From positions 34,199-98,198 of the forward strand of contig NZ_BDAV01000022.1 of assembly GCF_001612635.1 (NCBI RefSeq): a DNA stretch of 64,000 nucleotides, written 5' to 3'. A program made the translations under genes and the position numbers. Under the pieces are notes generated by a model. The model was not told the DNA's origin and searched no databases. It saw only the letters and a program-made list of their open reading frames with translations. Each line of letters starts with the position of its first letter. Within the stretch, counting starts at the first letter, position 1. Source of the stretch: Nocardia africana NBRC 100379 (GTDB lineage: Bacteria > Actinomycetota > Actinomycetes > Mycobacteriales > Mycobacteriaceae). Shown here piece by piece: positions 28,901 through 36,785 of the stretch.

Positions 28901-29974
28901 CCCGAGAGCACCACGGCCGCCGACTGCCGGCCCCAGGTCGCGCCGGATGTCCTCGAGCCGGTAGTGCTGGTGGCGGAGTGCCCCGGTCACCGCCAGACGC
29001 ACCTGCCGGACCAGATCTCCGACCGTCGTGTCCGAACCGATGTGTGCGCGCAGGGGGACGGTATTCGCCACCATGCCCGCCGAGCGACGCAATGCCGCGG
29101 TGGTCCGGGCAGCGACCGGAAGCGAGACGACGACGTCGCGCGCCCCCGTCATCCGGGCGAGATACGCCAGCGCCGTCGCCACGATGAGCACGGGAGTCTG
29201 CACATCGAAGCGACCGGCGGCCGCCGCCAACGCGGCAACGGAATCGGGGGGCAGTACGCCGCGCGCGGCGAGCGGGACGGCGCACGGCGGGGCCACCCGG
29301 CCGCTGAGCGAGGGCACCGTACGAAGGCCGGTGAGGCACTCCTGCCAGTAGGTGCGGTCGCGCTCGGCGCGTGCGGAGCGACGGTAGGCGCACTCGCGGT
29401 CGACGATGTCCGGCAGCGCGAGGGCGCCCGATGGCCGAGCGTCGATTCCGGTGCACGCCGCGGAATACAGCTCATCTGTGCGGCGCAACAAGATCATCGC
29501 GCCGATGCCGTCGATGCCCACGTGATGGGCACGCGAATACCACCAGTAACGATGGCGGCCGACTCGGATCAGGTGCGAGCACCCCGGCTCGTCGACGAGG
29601 AGGTCGATGGGCGCGCGGAGATCGGCGTCGATCCATTCCCGGGCGGCTGCCGTGGGGTCGGGACGGTCGGTAAAATCGTCGATCTGAATCGTGCGCTGCA
29701 GGCTGTGGTCCACTCGCTGGACGACCCGGCCGTCGTGGCGCAGGAAAGTGAGGAACGGCGACTCCAGTTCGTGCCCGGCGACCAGGGCGCACCGTTGCAG
29801 GAGGGCCACATCGAGTTCGGCGTCGATATCGAGAACGTGAGCCACGCACAGCGGCACCGACGGCAGGAGTTGCTGGGCATGCCACAGCCCTGCCTGGGCC
29901 GGTGACAGCTCGAAGGCTCCCGGCGGCAGAGCGGATGCGGTCACCGCGTTCGCAGTCGAATCCTCGCAGGTCAT
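22925..29974 (-). CDS. nonribosomal peptide synthetase C-A-PCP-C-A-PCP-TE
   Basis: This 2349-aa dimodular NRPS starts at ATG 29974 behind GAAGGA. C1 (about 20-450) is EntF/DhbF-like, with HHVGIDG at 150-156. A1 (about 470-955) is followed by PCP1 with Ser1004 in LGGHSL, C2 (about 1060-1500) with HHLVADG at 1190-1196, A2, PCP2 (LGLHSL) and a TE with GWSVGG. Reading the binding-pocket residues by alignment to GrsA gives D-A-L-L-V-G-S-V-I for A1 and D-A-L-L-V-G-S-V-V for A2, so both probably activate the same amino acid. I cannot assign it. The starter C domain implies an acyl or aryl donor supplied in trans. There is no epimerase or methyltransferase domain. Confidence 0.93.
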   Translation of the reverse strand: MTCEDSTANAVTASALPPGAFELSPAQAGLWHAQQLLPSVPLCVAHVLDIDAELDVALLQRCALVAGHELESPFLTFLRHDGRVVQRVDHSLQRTIQIDDFTDRPDPTAAAREWIDADLRAPIDLLVDEPGCSHLIRVGRHRYWWYSRAHHVGIDGIGAMILLRRTDELYSAACTGIDARPSGALALPDIVDRECAYRRSARAERDRTYWQECLTGLRTVPSLSGRVAPPCAVPLAARGVLPPDSVAALAAAAGRFDVQTPVLIVATALAYLARMTGARDVVVSLPVAARTTAALRRSAGMVANTVPLRAHIGSDTTVGDLVRQVRLAVTGALRHQHYRLEDIRRDLGPAVGGRGALGPVINLMLGDESLRFGGEPVSVKVLPAGGVEDVALHVYRFGAHAPLGIDLSGNPALYTDAVVTDHHARLLTLLNAVVAAEPDTLVCALPLLTPTDEANLLDRAIEHDETSSAAVLPDILAEGAAHARATAVEEDGVRCSYAELDARSSQWARELIAAGAGPETVVAVLIDRSLASVLAFWAVAKTGATWMPIDPATPDERVARMLADARPVAGLTVGDDAGRRSGGLRWLVVDDPETRTRVSARPASPVLDSERTRPLHSAHPAYLIYTSGTTGSPKGVPVTHRGLANLTRYVVAHYRVRPSSRVLLAHAPGFDAALLELLAAFGAGATMVVCPPGVIGGSALTRLLSDRRITHYLSTPAVLATLDPAALPELETVVTGAEACPRTIAAAWSARHRLINSYGPTETTVIATQTEPLGVEGPITIGTPAAGAEVVVLDRRLRRQPREASGELYVSGPGIARGYHRSPALTAIHFVADPYGPAGSRMYRTGDLARRRLDGAFDYLGRGDSQISLRGIRVEPHEIESALADDPQVARAAVAIHPGPSGDVLVAYLVPAGAELAADSVLSRVRRVLPQPLVPTTAIVLPELPRTANGKLDRAALPAPALTPARHRAPQTPTEEVVASTVAQLLGIARAGLDDDFFALGGHSLAATQLASRLSESTGAVIGVRDVFEHPTVAALARRIDEGSEGSALVQLTRRDDPRPGRIPLAPAQRRLWIANQLDPDSPAYNMPFAVRLDGPLDTGALTDALRDVLERHEPLRTVFPADAHGPTQRVLPVDEIQLDLSAQPIEPEALDARLEALASAGFHADVEPCFRVGLLRSAPSAHVLVLVLHHLVADGWSMGPLARDLCAAYAARSAGNPPGWSPLPVTYADYALWHTDVLGDTANPDSSGAEQIRGWQQRLADLTPERVPVSRPGAIRRTARGDHITVPVDPVSCQRLCRIAHAVGATDFMAYQALTAVWLQRLSGGGDTVVATPTSGRGDRRLDALVGMFVNTILLRAQVNPSDSFRRILSRVRDFDVAAFAQSDVPYEQVVAAIGASDVPPAQTMLIVETAVGEHPTLPGLRLTEVPLELSVARFDLDVTLTQRRDSAGTLIGVDARFGYATDLFSRRTAEAYARVFSTLATTLAEDPDTELSHLAPAAPPVTPPDPPPPVRTLPELLAAGAHRNPDGLAIRDGDRALSYRALESRAARLARELIELGVGPEQIAAIAIPRSLESVLAWWAVTMTGAATLMIDPGQPRGRIATVMGDARPVSGVTFARHAAVLPQPVGGWVVLDDPETSARIAVRSSGVVTDAERTVPLHADHPAYVTFTSGTTGRPKGVTVTHRGLAALTAHLIDRYRVGAEARIAHAHAPVFDASLLELFAGFSCGATLIVVPPGMVGGAELTRLLARERVTHYLSSPVVLSSLDAGQLTDLRTVVTGGEPVDTRMITRWAHPRRRLINSYGPTEATVVSTQTDPLTPGGPVSIGAPIPGVSVLPLDRWLALRPPDVPGELYLAGPSLARGYHGDAAATAARFVANPYGPPGSRMYRTGDLVCRWQDGRLEYHGRVDNQINLRGHRIEPGEIESLLADHPQVSRAAVAVYHQGLPDARMVAYLVPENGAVDTDDVLARVRELLPSHLVPANACVVSALPTNQAGKLDRAALPAPAPASARRPAAGDSEKLVVRTVTELLGVDDVAANDNLFALGLHSLTAAELAGRLRARTATPITVRDIYTHSTPETLAALLDRGVAAPDATDPDAALRTVLPIRATGTQPALWCIHSAIGLSWSFAGLTAHLDPETPIYGLQLPHIADPAAEFDSIEQLADHYLTEIRAHQPRGPYSVLGWSVGGSIAHAIAVRLRAEGQPVALLAMLDSAVLTDEAFADDAADAARIRRLLNRFALPAESLDDRHRARLCRAGVRAIEMARRYSPARFPGDLLYFGAARGSDADLGVNSWRPFIEGTITTLRVPADHDEMTSAAALEFIGPRLRMHMPRHAHRPDGLDPGEAP

Positions 29975-30149
29975 GCGCTCATTCCTTCGCGTCGGAACGG
30001 GCACCGTCGCGAGGTCGCGCGTTCAGCGAATGTGGAATACTCCGGAACACGCCGACGGAAGTACCGGCGCGGGCCCCACTGTTCCGGGCGTTGTGTCTCA
30101 CCTGAATTCGCGACATATCCGACGGCCCGATTGCACCAGCGAGGAACTC

Positions 30150-30968
30150 ATGTCCGAACGCAAGGTGACGGTGACACTCGATCAGCTCTCGGCGACGACC
30201 CTGTGGACGTTGCGCGACCGCGCACATGAGGCGATGCGGCCGCGACCACTGATCGTCGATCCGGTGGCGATCGAGGCGTATCGGCGAATCGACTACGACT
30301 TCGGTGAGTTCGGGCGCATACGGCAATCGCACGTGCTTCGGCCGCTGTGCTTCGATCGTGCCGTCGCCGACTTCGCCCGCCGGCATCCGCGCGGTGTCGT
30401 CGTGGCGCTGGGCGACGGACTCGAAACCGGATTCTGGCGTAGCGACTCCGATTCGCTGCGCTGGCTGTCGGTGGATCTGCCCGGCGTCATCGGGGTCCGT
30501 GAGCAGGTCATGCCGCAGGACCCTCGGGCCGAGGTCATGGGGTGCTCGGTGGTCGACACCCGCTGGATCGGGCGCGTCGATGCCGACGACGGGGTCTTGG
30601 TCACCGCGCAGGGACTGCTGGGGTATTTGCAGCCCGCGGAGGCGCTCGGCCTGATCGATGTGTGTGCGCACGCCTTCCCGGGCGGGGAAATGGTCTTCGA
30701 TACGATTCCGGGCTGGTTGCGCAGGCGCTCCCACCAGGCCACGGACTCCCCGCGACCGCCGATGCCGTTCCACCTGACGGCCCGTCAGGCCGCGCGACTG
30801 CCACGCCACAACCCGTCGATCAGCGCGGTGACCGAGTTGCGGCTGCCGGCCGGCCGCGGCCTGTGCGGTCCGATCCCTTTCGCTATCGCCTACCGTATTC
30901 CGCTCGGTTCGCTCGTGCGGCCGACCACGACGCATGCGCAGTTCGCTCGTGCCGAAGCGCAGCAGTGA
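30150..30968 (+). CDS. LCM-type SAM-dependent methyltransferase (TcmP-like)
   Basis: This 272-aa protein resembles the leucine-carboxyl/polyketide O-methyltransferase family. It has the opening LSATTLWTLRDRAHEAMRPRPLIVDPVAIEAYRRIDYDF, motif GVVVALGDGLETGFWR, an acidic SAM-binding strand WLSVDLPGV, and DGVLVTAQGLLGYLQPAEAL. ATG at 30150 follows GAGGAA at 7 bp. It is divergent from the NRPS with a 175-bp gap. It could O-methylate the NRPS product or a carboxylate, but the link is only positional. Confidence 0.85.
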   Translation: MSERKVTVTLDQLSATTLWTLRDRAHEAMRPRPLIVDPVAIEAYRRIDYDFGEFGRIRQSHVLRPLCFDRAVADFARRHPRGVVVALGDGLETGFWRSDSDSLRWLSVDLPGVIGVREQVMPQDPRAEVMGCSVVDTRWIGRVDADDGVLVTAQGLLGYLQPAEALGLIDVCAHAFPGGEMVFDTIPGWLRRRSHQATDSPRPPMPFHLTARQAARLPRHNPSISAVTELRLPAGRGLCGPIPFAIAYRIPLGSLVRPTTTHAQFARAEAQQ

Positions 30969-31159
30969 GTCACAGCGCGGCGAGGAGCCACACCGGTAAC
31001 GCGATATGAACCTGTCGGGCAAGGGGATCACTCCGGACGCTGAACGAGGGGACGCTGACGACCCCGCGCTCCATTGCGGGTGGCGGAGGAACCGATCCCC
31101 CGACCTTCGTCCGCCACGGGTGCCACCATCGATCTTCGGCCCGGCCGACCACGATGGCG

Positions 31160-31174
31160 CACGTAGTGGACTAC
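31160..31174. promoter_or_regulatory. GTAGTGGACTAC dyad, site A
   Basis: CACGTAGTGGACTAC contains the dyad GTAGT-GG-ACTAC. The same 15 bases occur in inverse orientation at 34178-34192, so the two copies flank the LuxR gene. This copy lies in the gap between the LCM methyltransferase stop and the LuxR stop. It is a candidate operator of the LuxR protein. Confidence 0.5.
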
Positions 31175-31243
31175 CTCAGCGACGGCAGTGGAGTACGCGA
31201 CGTCGATCCGCGCCCGTGAGCCGCCCGTTTCCCGGCCGGCCGG

Positions 31244-33871
31244 TCACCGTCCGCAGACGATCGCGGCGAGCGCCTCACGGGTATTGACTCCGAGTTGCCG
31301 CCCGGCGCGATAGATGTGGCCTTCCACGGTGCGGACCGACACGATCAGGCGATCCGCGATCTGCTGATTCGTCAGGCCCTGTCCGATGAGGGTCGCGATT
31401 TCGCGCTGCCGCTCGGTGAGCCGGGCGTCGATCGCGGTGATCGCCTGGATGGCGGGCGTGTGCGCCCCGCACTCGGTGGCGATCCGCCGAGCGCGTGCCG
31501 CCGATGCGAGCGCGGAAACCCGCATCCCGCGATACGCGTGGGCGCTTGCTGCCTGCGCGGCACAATCTGCCGCGGCCAGCAGGTCGCCGAATCCTTCGAA
31601 TTCCGCGGCGACCTCATCCAGCGCGGCCCCGTCGCGGTCGGTGAGCGCCGCGGCCTGATGAGCCGCGGCGGGAGCCCGCGGACCGTCCACCGAGGACGCC
31701 AGGCGCGACAGCCGCTCGGCACAGGAGACATCGCCGAACTGGACTGCGGTGTGCAGCGCGAGGACTTCCAGGGAGAGCTGGGCATTCTTCGCGGCCAAGT
31801 CCGCTGCCTCGTGCGCGATGGCGATCGCCTCGGCGCTGGCCCGCTGCCCCGTCGCCACCACCCATGCCCGTACCCGGATCAAATCGGGGTCGAGGAACGC
31901 GAATCCCGGGTGCCGGGCGGCCTCCGCTGCCGCCATCGCCTCCGCCGCCTTCTCGGCGTCACCGGTGAATGCGAGGGCCTGTGCGAGCGCAACGCGGCAA
32001 GCATATCGCATGCCGAACGCGTCGCGCCCACCCAGGCCGGAGGTCGCCTCGCGAAGCGCGCGCAGCGCCTCGGCGAGGCGACCGCAGCGCAGCGCGACCC
32101 GCCCGTCCACGAACATCGCCGCGGTCCGGATCGGGGCCGGAGCGTCGGCGGCCATCGCACGGACATCGGCGGCCAATGCCTGGGCGCGATGCAGATATCC
32201 GGCGTTGACCAGAGCATGGACATGCTCCATATGGACCGCGATCGGCAAAATACTCGTCTCGTGACTGCGCGCTGCGGTGGCACCGCGGTCGGCGAAGGGA
32301 CCGATCCGGTCCGTTTTACCGAGGACCCCGAGTGCGCCGACGAGGGCATAGCACGCCGGCGCCACGGCGACGGGGTCCGCGCAGCCGCTGTCGAGAACAC
32401 CTTGCGCCGTCCGGGCCGCGACCCGTGGATGGGCACGGCACAGATCGAGGACAGCGCCGAGTGCGATCAAGCTCTGCTGTGCGTCACGATCGGTGATCGA
32501 CGACCGCGCCTGCGCCTGGATCCGCTCCGCGTCACCGACCCGGCCCAGGCTCCAGAACATGTTCGTCACGCGGTCGATCGCGACCCGCGCCCGCTGAGCG
32601 TCGTCTCCCACGTCCGCCAACGCCGCCAGCTCGTGCTCTGCCTGTGTGCCGTCGCCGTTCATCGCCAACGCGTGTGCGCGCAACCATCGCGCCGGAAGAC
32701 CGCTTCCCGCGTTGGCTGCCGCACCGGCGAGTTGCGCACACAGTTTCGCATCCCCGCGCCCCAGGGCGATGCGCGCGCCGTCCATGAACAGCCTCGGTTC
32801 GGGTGGGAGGTCGGACTGCATGGTCAGTACGGCCGCCCGCAACCGGGCGGCGGAGGTGCACGGCGGCCGGGTGAGTGCTCGCGCGATTCTTCCGCGCAGG
32901 CGAATGGCATGCAGTGTCCCCGTCCGATCGCGCCGGACCTCGCCGTACAGCGGATGGGCAAGCCGCACGGACATGCCCTGCTCATCCCGGAGTTGCACCG
33001 TCACCAGCCCACGTTCCTCGGCCTGTTCGATCGCTCGACGTCCCGCGAGTTCTTCCAACGCCCGCACTGTGAGCGGTTCCTCGATCGCAAGAATGTCGAC
33101 GACCTCGCGGACGAGCGGGTCGAGGGCGCCCATTTGCGCTTCGATCAACGAGGTCAGGGTGGTGGGTAACCCCATGTCGTCACCGAACCATCGCCACACA
33201 CCGGACTCGAGCCGCAGCCGGCCGGCCTCACGTTCGGCGGTGACGAGCAGCCGGAGAAACAAGACGGTGCCGCCGGCGAGTCGCCACAGGCGCTCGGCGC
33301 TCGAACGCTCCAGTTCACCGCCCAGCGCGGTTTCCAGCAGAGCCGTGACCTCCCGCAGCGAGAGTGGTCGCAGATCGAGTCGCTCGAGGTACCCGTCCTT
33401 CCACAGCGACGTGATCGCATCCGGAGCGCTGTCGGTGGCCCCTACGGTCATGACCACGGGCGTCGTGCCCGTCAGGACCAGCTGATGCACCGCCATGGCG
33501 GATTGGTCGTCGAGCAGATGCGCGTCATCGACGCCGACCACTACGCGGCGACCATCGATGGGCGCGGCCAGTGCGCGTGCGGCGGGAATCGCCGGCCGCC
33601 CGGATTCACTCGCCGCGCCGTCTTCCTGCAGATGTCTGGACAGCGCGCCGAGCGGTACCGATCGACCGGACTTGGTGCCGACCACCCAACGCTCCCGGGC
33701 ACCGCTGCGGACGGCCTTGGCCAGGGCCTCGCGCGCCAACCGGGTCTTACCGACTCCTGGCGCCCCGGCAATCACCACTCCGGGTGGCGAACGCTTTCGG
33801 TCCCGCATGGCCGCCGAGATGAATGCCAATTCGGCATCCCTTCCGACCAACGGCCACTTCCACGCCACCAT
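31244..33871 (-). CDS. LuxR-family regulator with AAA ATPase domain (LAL type)
   Basis: This 875-aa protein is of the large ATP-binding LuxR family. The Walker A motif AGAPGVGKTRLA lies near residue 40, Walker B-like VVVGVDDAHLLDD near 110, then a long helical, TPR-like middle. The C-terminal LuxR helix-turn-helix has LTERQREIATLIGQGLTNQQIADRLIVSVRTVEGHIYRAGRQLGV. I chose the ATG at 33871 (MVAWKWPLVGRDAEL), which matches the usual WPLVGRDAEL opening; the open frame extends 54 codons further but without family character. It may control the NRPS operon next door or the flanking genes. A 15-bp dyad occurs on both sides. Confidence 0.9.
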   Translation of the reverse strand: MVAWKWPLVGRDAELAFISAAMRDRKRSPPGVVIAGAPGVGKTRLAREALAKAVRSGARERWVVGTKSGRSVPLGALSRHLQEDGAASESGRPAIPAARALAAPIDGRRVVVGVDDAHLLDDQSAMAVHQLVLTGTTPVVMTVGATDSAPDAITSLWKDGYLERLDLRPLSLREVTALLETALGGELERSSAERLWRLAGGTVLFLRLLVTAEREAGRLRLESGVWRWFGDDMGLPTTLTSLIEAQMGALDPLVREVVDILAIEEPLTVRALEELAGRRAIEQAEERGLVTVQLRDEQGMSVRLAHPLYGEVRRDRTGTLHAIRLRGRIARALTRPPCTSAARLRAAVLTMQSDLPPEPRLFMDGARIALGRGDAKLCAQLAGAAANAGSGLPARWLRAHALAMNGDGTQAEHELAALADVGDDAQRARVAIDRVTNMFWSLGRVGDAERIQAQARSSITDRDAQQSLIALGAVLDLCRAHPRVAARTAQGVLDSGCADPVAVAPACYALVGALGVLGKTDRIGPFADRGATAARSHETSILPIAVHMEHVHALVNAGYLHRAQALAADVRAMAADAPAPIRTAAMFVDGRVALRCGRLAEALRALREATSGLGGRDAFGMRYACRVALAQALAFTGDAEKAAEAMAAAEAARHPGFAFLDPDLIRVRAWVVATGQRASAEAIAIAHEAADLAAKNAQLSLEVLALHTAVQFGDVSCAERLSRLASSVDGPRAPAAAHQAAALTDRDGAALDEVAAEFEGFGDLLAAADCAAQAASAHAYRGMRVSALASAARARRIATECGAHTPAIQAITAIDARLTERQREIATLIGQGLTNQQIADRLIVSVRTVEGHIYRAGRQLGVNTREALAAIVCGR

Positions 33872-34244
33872 ATTCTCGACCCTTGTTACGGAACGAACCT
33901 CTATCTCAGCCGATCGGTGTACATACGCCGATGGCAGCGAATATGGACCAGAGGTGTTCCCAGATCGCGAACCCCACACCAACCGAAGCGGACCCGATCT
34001 GAACGACTGCCGATGACATAGGCTCGACCGCACCCAGCGGTCATCTGCCGTCCGAACAGCCGCGGCGCCGATGCCGGACTGTCCCGCTCAACCACATTGT
34101 GCTTGCCACCGACCCACATCGATTACACGCCCCGGCGGCGATCGTCGCAAGACAGGTAGGCCCGCATACCGAGACGAGTAGTCCACTACGTGAGCGTGGT
34201 CCTCGGGCCAGGAAACAGTTCGAACCCCACTGCTCGTTCGTGGA
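33872..34244. other. intergenic region, candidate promoter of the LuxR gene
   Basis: No gene is supported in this 373-bp stretch. It contains the second copy of the GTAGTGGACTAC dyad at 34178-34192 and should hold the LuxR promoter near its left end. No clear -10/-35 pair stands out. Confidence 0.5.
34178..34192. promoter_or_regulatory. GTAGTGGACTAC dyad, site B (inverse orientation)
   Basis: GTAGTCCACTACGTG is the exact reverse complement of the 15-mer at 31160-31174. It lies about 310 bp upstream of the LuxR start codon and 50 bp after the end of the decarboxylase pseudogene. Confidence 0.5.
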
Positions 34245-34920
34245 TCACGCGGGCCGCAGTTGGGCGCCTTCCTGGTGCTGCGGGCCGCGGGGCCCGTAGT
34301 CGAGTTCGGCGCCTCTGTTGCTGCTGGAGGTGACCGCGGCGGGGGAATCGAAGCGGTCCATGATCGATTCGACGAAGATCAATCTGTCGTTGGGTGCCGC
34401 GAGGGCGTTGTGCAGGTCCGCTGGAGTCTCGGCGACGAACGAGCGGGCCGTGGTGTCCGGGCGCATGGTGTATCCCCCGTTGTTGATCAGGAATATCACC
34501 GGCTTGTGATCGCGGCGCAGGATTGTGGACAGCTCCTGGACGGTGAGCTGGAAAGAGCCGTCGCCCACGAACAGCAGATGACGCCGCTCCGGTGCCGCCG
34601 TGAGCGTGCCGAGCAGTGCCGCGACCGCGTAGCCGATCGAACCCCAATTCACCGATCCGACGAAGGTGCATCCCGGCGGAAGCTGCAATCCGAACAGGGC
34701 GTAGGAGGTTCCGTTGTCGACCAGGAGCACATCCCCGGGCCGGATGTAGCTGTGGATGGCCTGCCTACGCCCCCGGTCACGCCGCACGCGCTGGCCTGGA
34801 TCGCGTCGAGTGTCGACGGCGCACTTGCCTCGCCGTTGTAAACGCCCACGTAATGGGGGAACGTCTCGTCGATCACAGCCTTGGCCGTACTGCTCACCGC
34901 GACCGGACTCTGCGCGACTC
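34245..34920 (-). pseudogene. broken thiamine-diphosphate decarboxylase (pyruvate/indolepyruvate type)
   Basis: Two pieces of a TPP-dependent 2-keto-acid decarboxylase lie in different frames. The upstream piece (about 34800-34920) encodes VSSTAKAVIDETFPHYVGVYNGEASAP of the middle domain. The downstream piece encodes the cofactor domain, with GDVLLVDNGTSY, NWGSIGYAVAALLG, GDGSFQLTVQELSTILR and the INNGGYT end of the TPP motif. The N-terminal domain, part of the middle domain and the extreme C-terminus are missing, and there is a frameshift between the pieces. No functional protein is expected. Confidence 0.8.
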
Positions 34921-35189
34921 CACGAATGCGAACCTCGCGACCGGTCGTCGCCGGACGTGCCCGCAACGTGCGGAGCATGGAGCCCATAGCTCGGAGTAGT
35001 GATTCGAGGACACCTCGTCGTGATCGGATCACGGGTACAGCGGGTGATTCGTCTGGCAAATTTGCAGCAATGGCACTGACGGGCAGATGTCAGGGAATTT
35101 CAGGAATTGCGGCTAGAGCGATGATGGCACAGCTAATTTTTCGCATCGACACCGGCGTGGCAAGGGCACTCGATCGAGTGCTGGCAGGA

Positions 35190-36101
35190 TCAATGCGGTG
35201 AGGGTTGCACCGCGCCGGGTTTGCTGCAGGTGAACTGCATGACGTCGAGGTGTCCGCGGCGGAAGTTGTCGGCGGACTCGGTCAGATAGCTGCTGTAGGC
35301 GTCGTAGGTGTGTGGCCCGGCCAGTTCGATCGCCCGCTCACGGTGCTCACGCAGAGCGATGGCCCACCTGTCCAGGGTGGTGGTGTAGTGCGAGCCGAGC
35401 TCCTGGATGCGGGTGAGGGTGAATCCGGCGTCCTGCGCGTACTCGGTGATTCCCTTGGGATTGTGGCCGGTTGAACGCGGGAGCCGGCTGGCCGGGAAGA
35501 CGGTGCCGCGGAGGAACGCGACGTCGGTGTCGGTGTCGGTCGCCGGGCCGGATTCCCGGTGCGTTTGCGCCGCGTGCGGGTCGTGGGCGACGACGGTTTG
35601 CACCAGCAGCACCCCGTCGTCGGGCATGACGCGGTAGGCGAAGTCGAAGAAGTCCGGGTATCGCTGCGGGGGCAGGTGTTCGAGTACGCCGATGCAGACG
35701 ATGCGGTCGACGGGGCGGTCGAACTGGTGCCAGCCTTGCCGTCGCACCCCGCCGTAGGGGCAGCCGCGCACGAGCCGGTCGACGAGGCGGTCTCGTACGT
35801 ACCGGTGCTGGTTGCGGTGCGGCGTCAGCCCGATGGCATTGACACCGTGCGTGTCCATCGCGCGCAGCATCGTCGAACCCCAGCCGCAGCCGACGTCGAG
35901 CAAGGTCATCCCCGGTCGCAGATCACATTTGGCCAATGCAAGGTCGATCTTGGCGGACTGGGCCTGTTCCAGGGTCTCGTCCGGGCGAGTCCAGTACGCG
36001 CAACTGTAGGTGCGAGTCCGGTCGAGGAACTGCGCGAAGAACTCGTCGGGTAGCTGATCGCGGGACGGTATTCGACGGTCGGCGGGGGCGTAACCGGTCA
36101 T
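35190..36101 (-). CDS. cyclopropane-fatty-acyl/mycolic-acid synthase-like methyltransferase
   Basis: This 303-aa SAM-dependent methyltransferase has the CMAS family pattern. FFAQFLDRTRTYSCAYWTRPDETLEQAQSAKIDLALAKCDLRPGMTLLDVGCGWGSTMLRAM covers the substrate lid and SAM motif I. The CIGVLEHLPPQRYPDFFDFAYRVMPDDGVLLVQTV stretch and the terminal ADNFRRGHLDVMQFTCSKP also match. Length is close to mycobacterial CmaA/MmaA enzymes (about 290 aa). These introduce cyclopropane or methyl groups into mycolic acid precursors. The sequence is somewhat divergent, so the substrate may not be a mycolate. It is a single gene with no obvious partners. Confidence 0.87.
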   Translation of the reverse strand: MTGYAPADRRIPSRDQLPDEFFAQFLDRTRTYSCAYWTRPDETLEQAQSAKIDLALAKCDLRPGMTLLDVGCGWGSTMLRAMDTHGVNAIGLTPHRNQHRYVRDRLVDRLVRGCPYGGVRRQGWHQFDRPVDRIVCIGVLEHLPPQRYPDFFDFAYRVMPDDGVLLVQTVVAHDPHAAQTHRESGPATDTDTDVAFLRGTVFPASRLPRSTGHNPKGITEYAQDAGFTLTRIQELGSHYTTTLDRWAIALREHRERAIELAGPHTYDAYSSYLTESADNFRRGHLDVMQFTCSKPGAVQPSPH

Positions 36102-36412
36102 CGTGCGGGTCTTCCTTGCGGGCAGGCCGAATCGTGTCGGTATCGGTGCCCTCCCGCCGTAAAGCTGAAGTCGAACCGCCCCTCGGAACTCCGCGAGTCA
36201 TCGATCGGACGGATGGGGTGCCCTAAGTCGGGTGGCATCCGGACCTGAGACTACCGATCTCACAGGTGTGTGAAACGGTCCGTGAGCACCATTTAACCAA
36301 GCAGTAACGGTAGCGAGCTCGACGCCACTCTCCCGGCCTCGATTACGCCGTCGACGATTGCACCGGTGGCATAGTCGAACCGTCCACCTCCGCTGCACCG
36401 GAAGGCATCGAC
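36102..36412. other. intergenic region between CMAS-like gene and dodecin
   Basis: No gene is supported in this 311-bp divergent gap. It must contain the promoters of the CMAS-like gene (minus) and dodecin (plus), but no strong repeats or boxes stand out. Confidence 0.5.
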
Positions 36413-36631
36413 ATGACCGATCACACCTACCGAGTAATCGAAATCGTCGGCACCTCCCCCGATGGCGTCGATGCCGCCATCCGCAGCGGCCTGTCGCGCG
36501 CCGCGCAGACAACACACCACCTCGACTGGTTCGAGGTCCAGTCGATCCGCGGCTACCTCGAGGAAGGAACCGTCGCCTACTACCAGGTCACCATGAAAGT
36601 CGGTTTCCGCATCGAAGACGCCAAAGAATAG
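36413..36631 (+). CDS. dodecin, flavin-storage protein
   Basis: This 72-aa protein matches the dodecin family over its full length. The pattern is YRVIEIVGTSPDGVDAAIRSGLSRAAQTTHHLDWFEVQSIRGYLEEGTVAYYQVTMKVGFRIED. Dodecins form hollow dodecamers that bind flavin, and in actinobacteria CoA as well, to buffer free cofactor. The Trp in LDWFEV stacks on the flavin and is present. The gene is monocistronic. Several flavoenzymes are encoded in the window, but there is no direct link beyond proximity. Confidence 0.95.
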   Translation: MTDHTYRVIEIVGTSPDGVDAAIRSGLSRAAQTTHHLDWFEVQSIRGYLEEGTVAYYQVTMKVGFRIEDAKE

Positions 36632-36785
36632 GCTGCCACCGGGCGGCGGCAGACCGATGGCGTCGTCGCGCCGGAGCATGCGGACAGAAATATGTCCGTG
36701 CCTGGGGAAATCTCCGATGCCGAACATGACTCCTCGAGTGCCGCCCTCACGCGACGGCAGGGGCAACCGCACTGGGAATTTTCGG

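Noticed and set aside
27062..29905. 947-codon open frame on the plus strand opposite the NRPS
   Set aside because: It lies antisense to well-conserved NRPS domains; long antisense frames are normal in high-GC DNA. The translation has no domain character.
31295..33169. 624-codon plus-strand frame opposite the LuxR gene
   Set aside because: The minus strand encodes a complete LAL-type regulator with Walker and HTH motifs, so this frame is a shadow.
34374..34391. operator-like AAGATCAATCTGTCG
   Set aside because: It resembles one arm of the 18-bp palindrome but lies inside the decarboxylase pseudogene, without the second arm or a promoter context.
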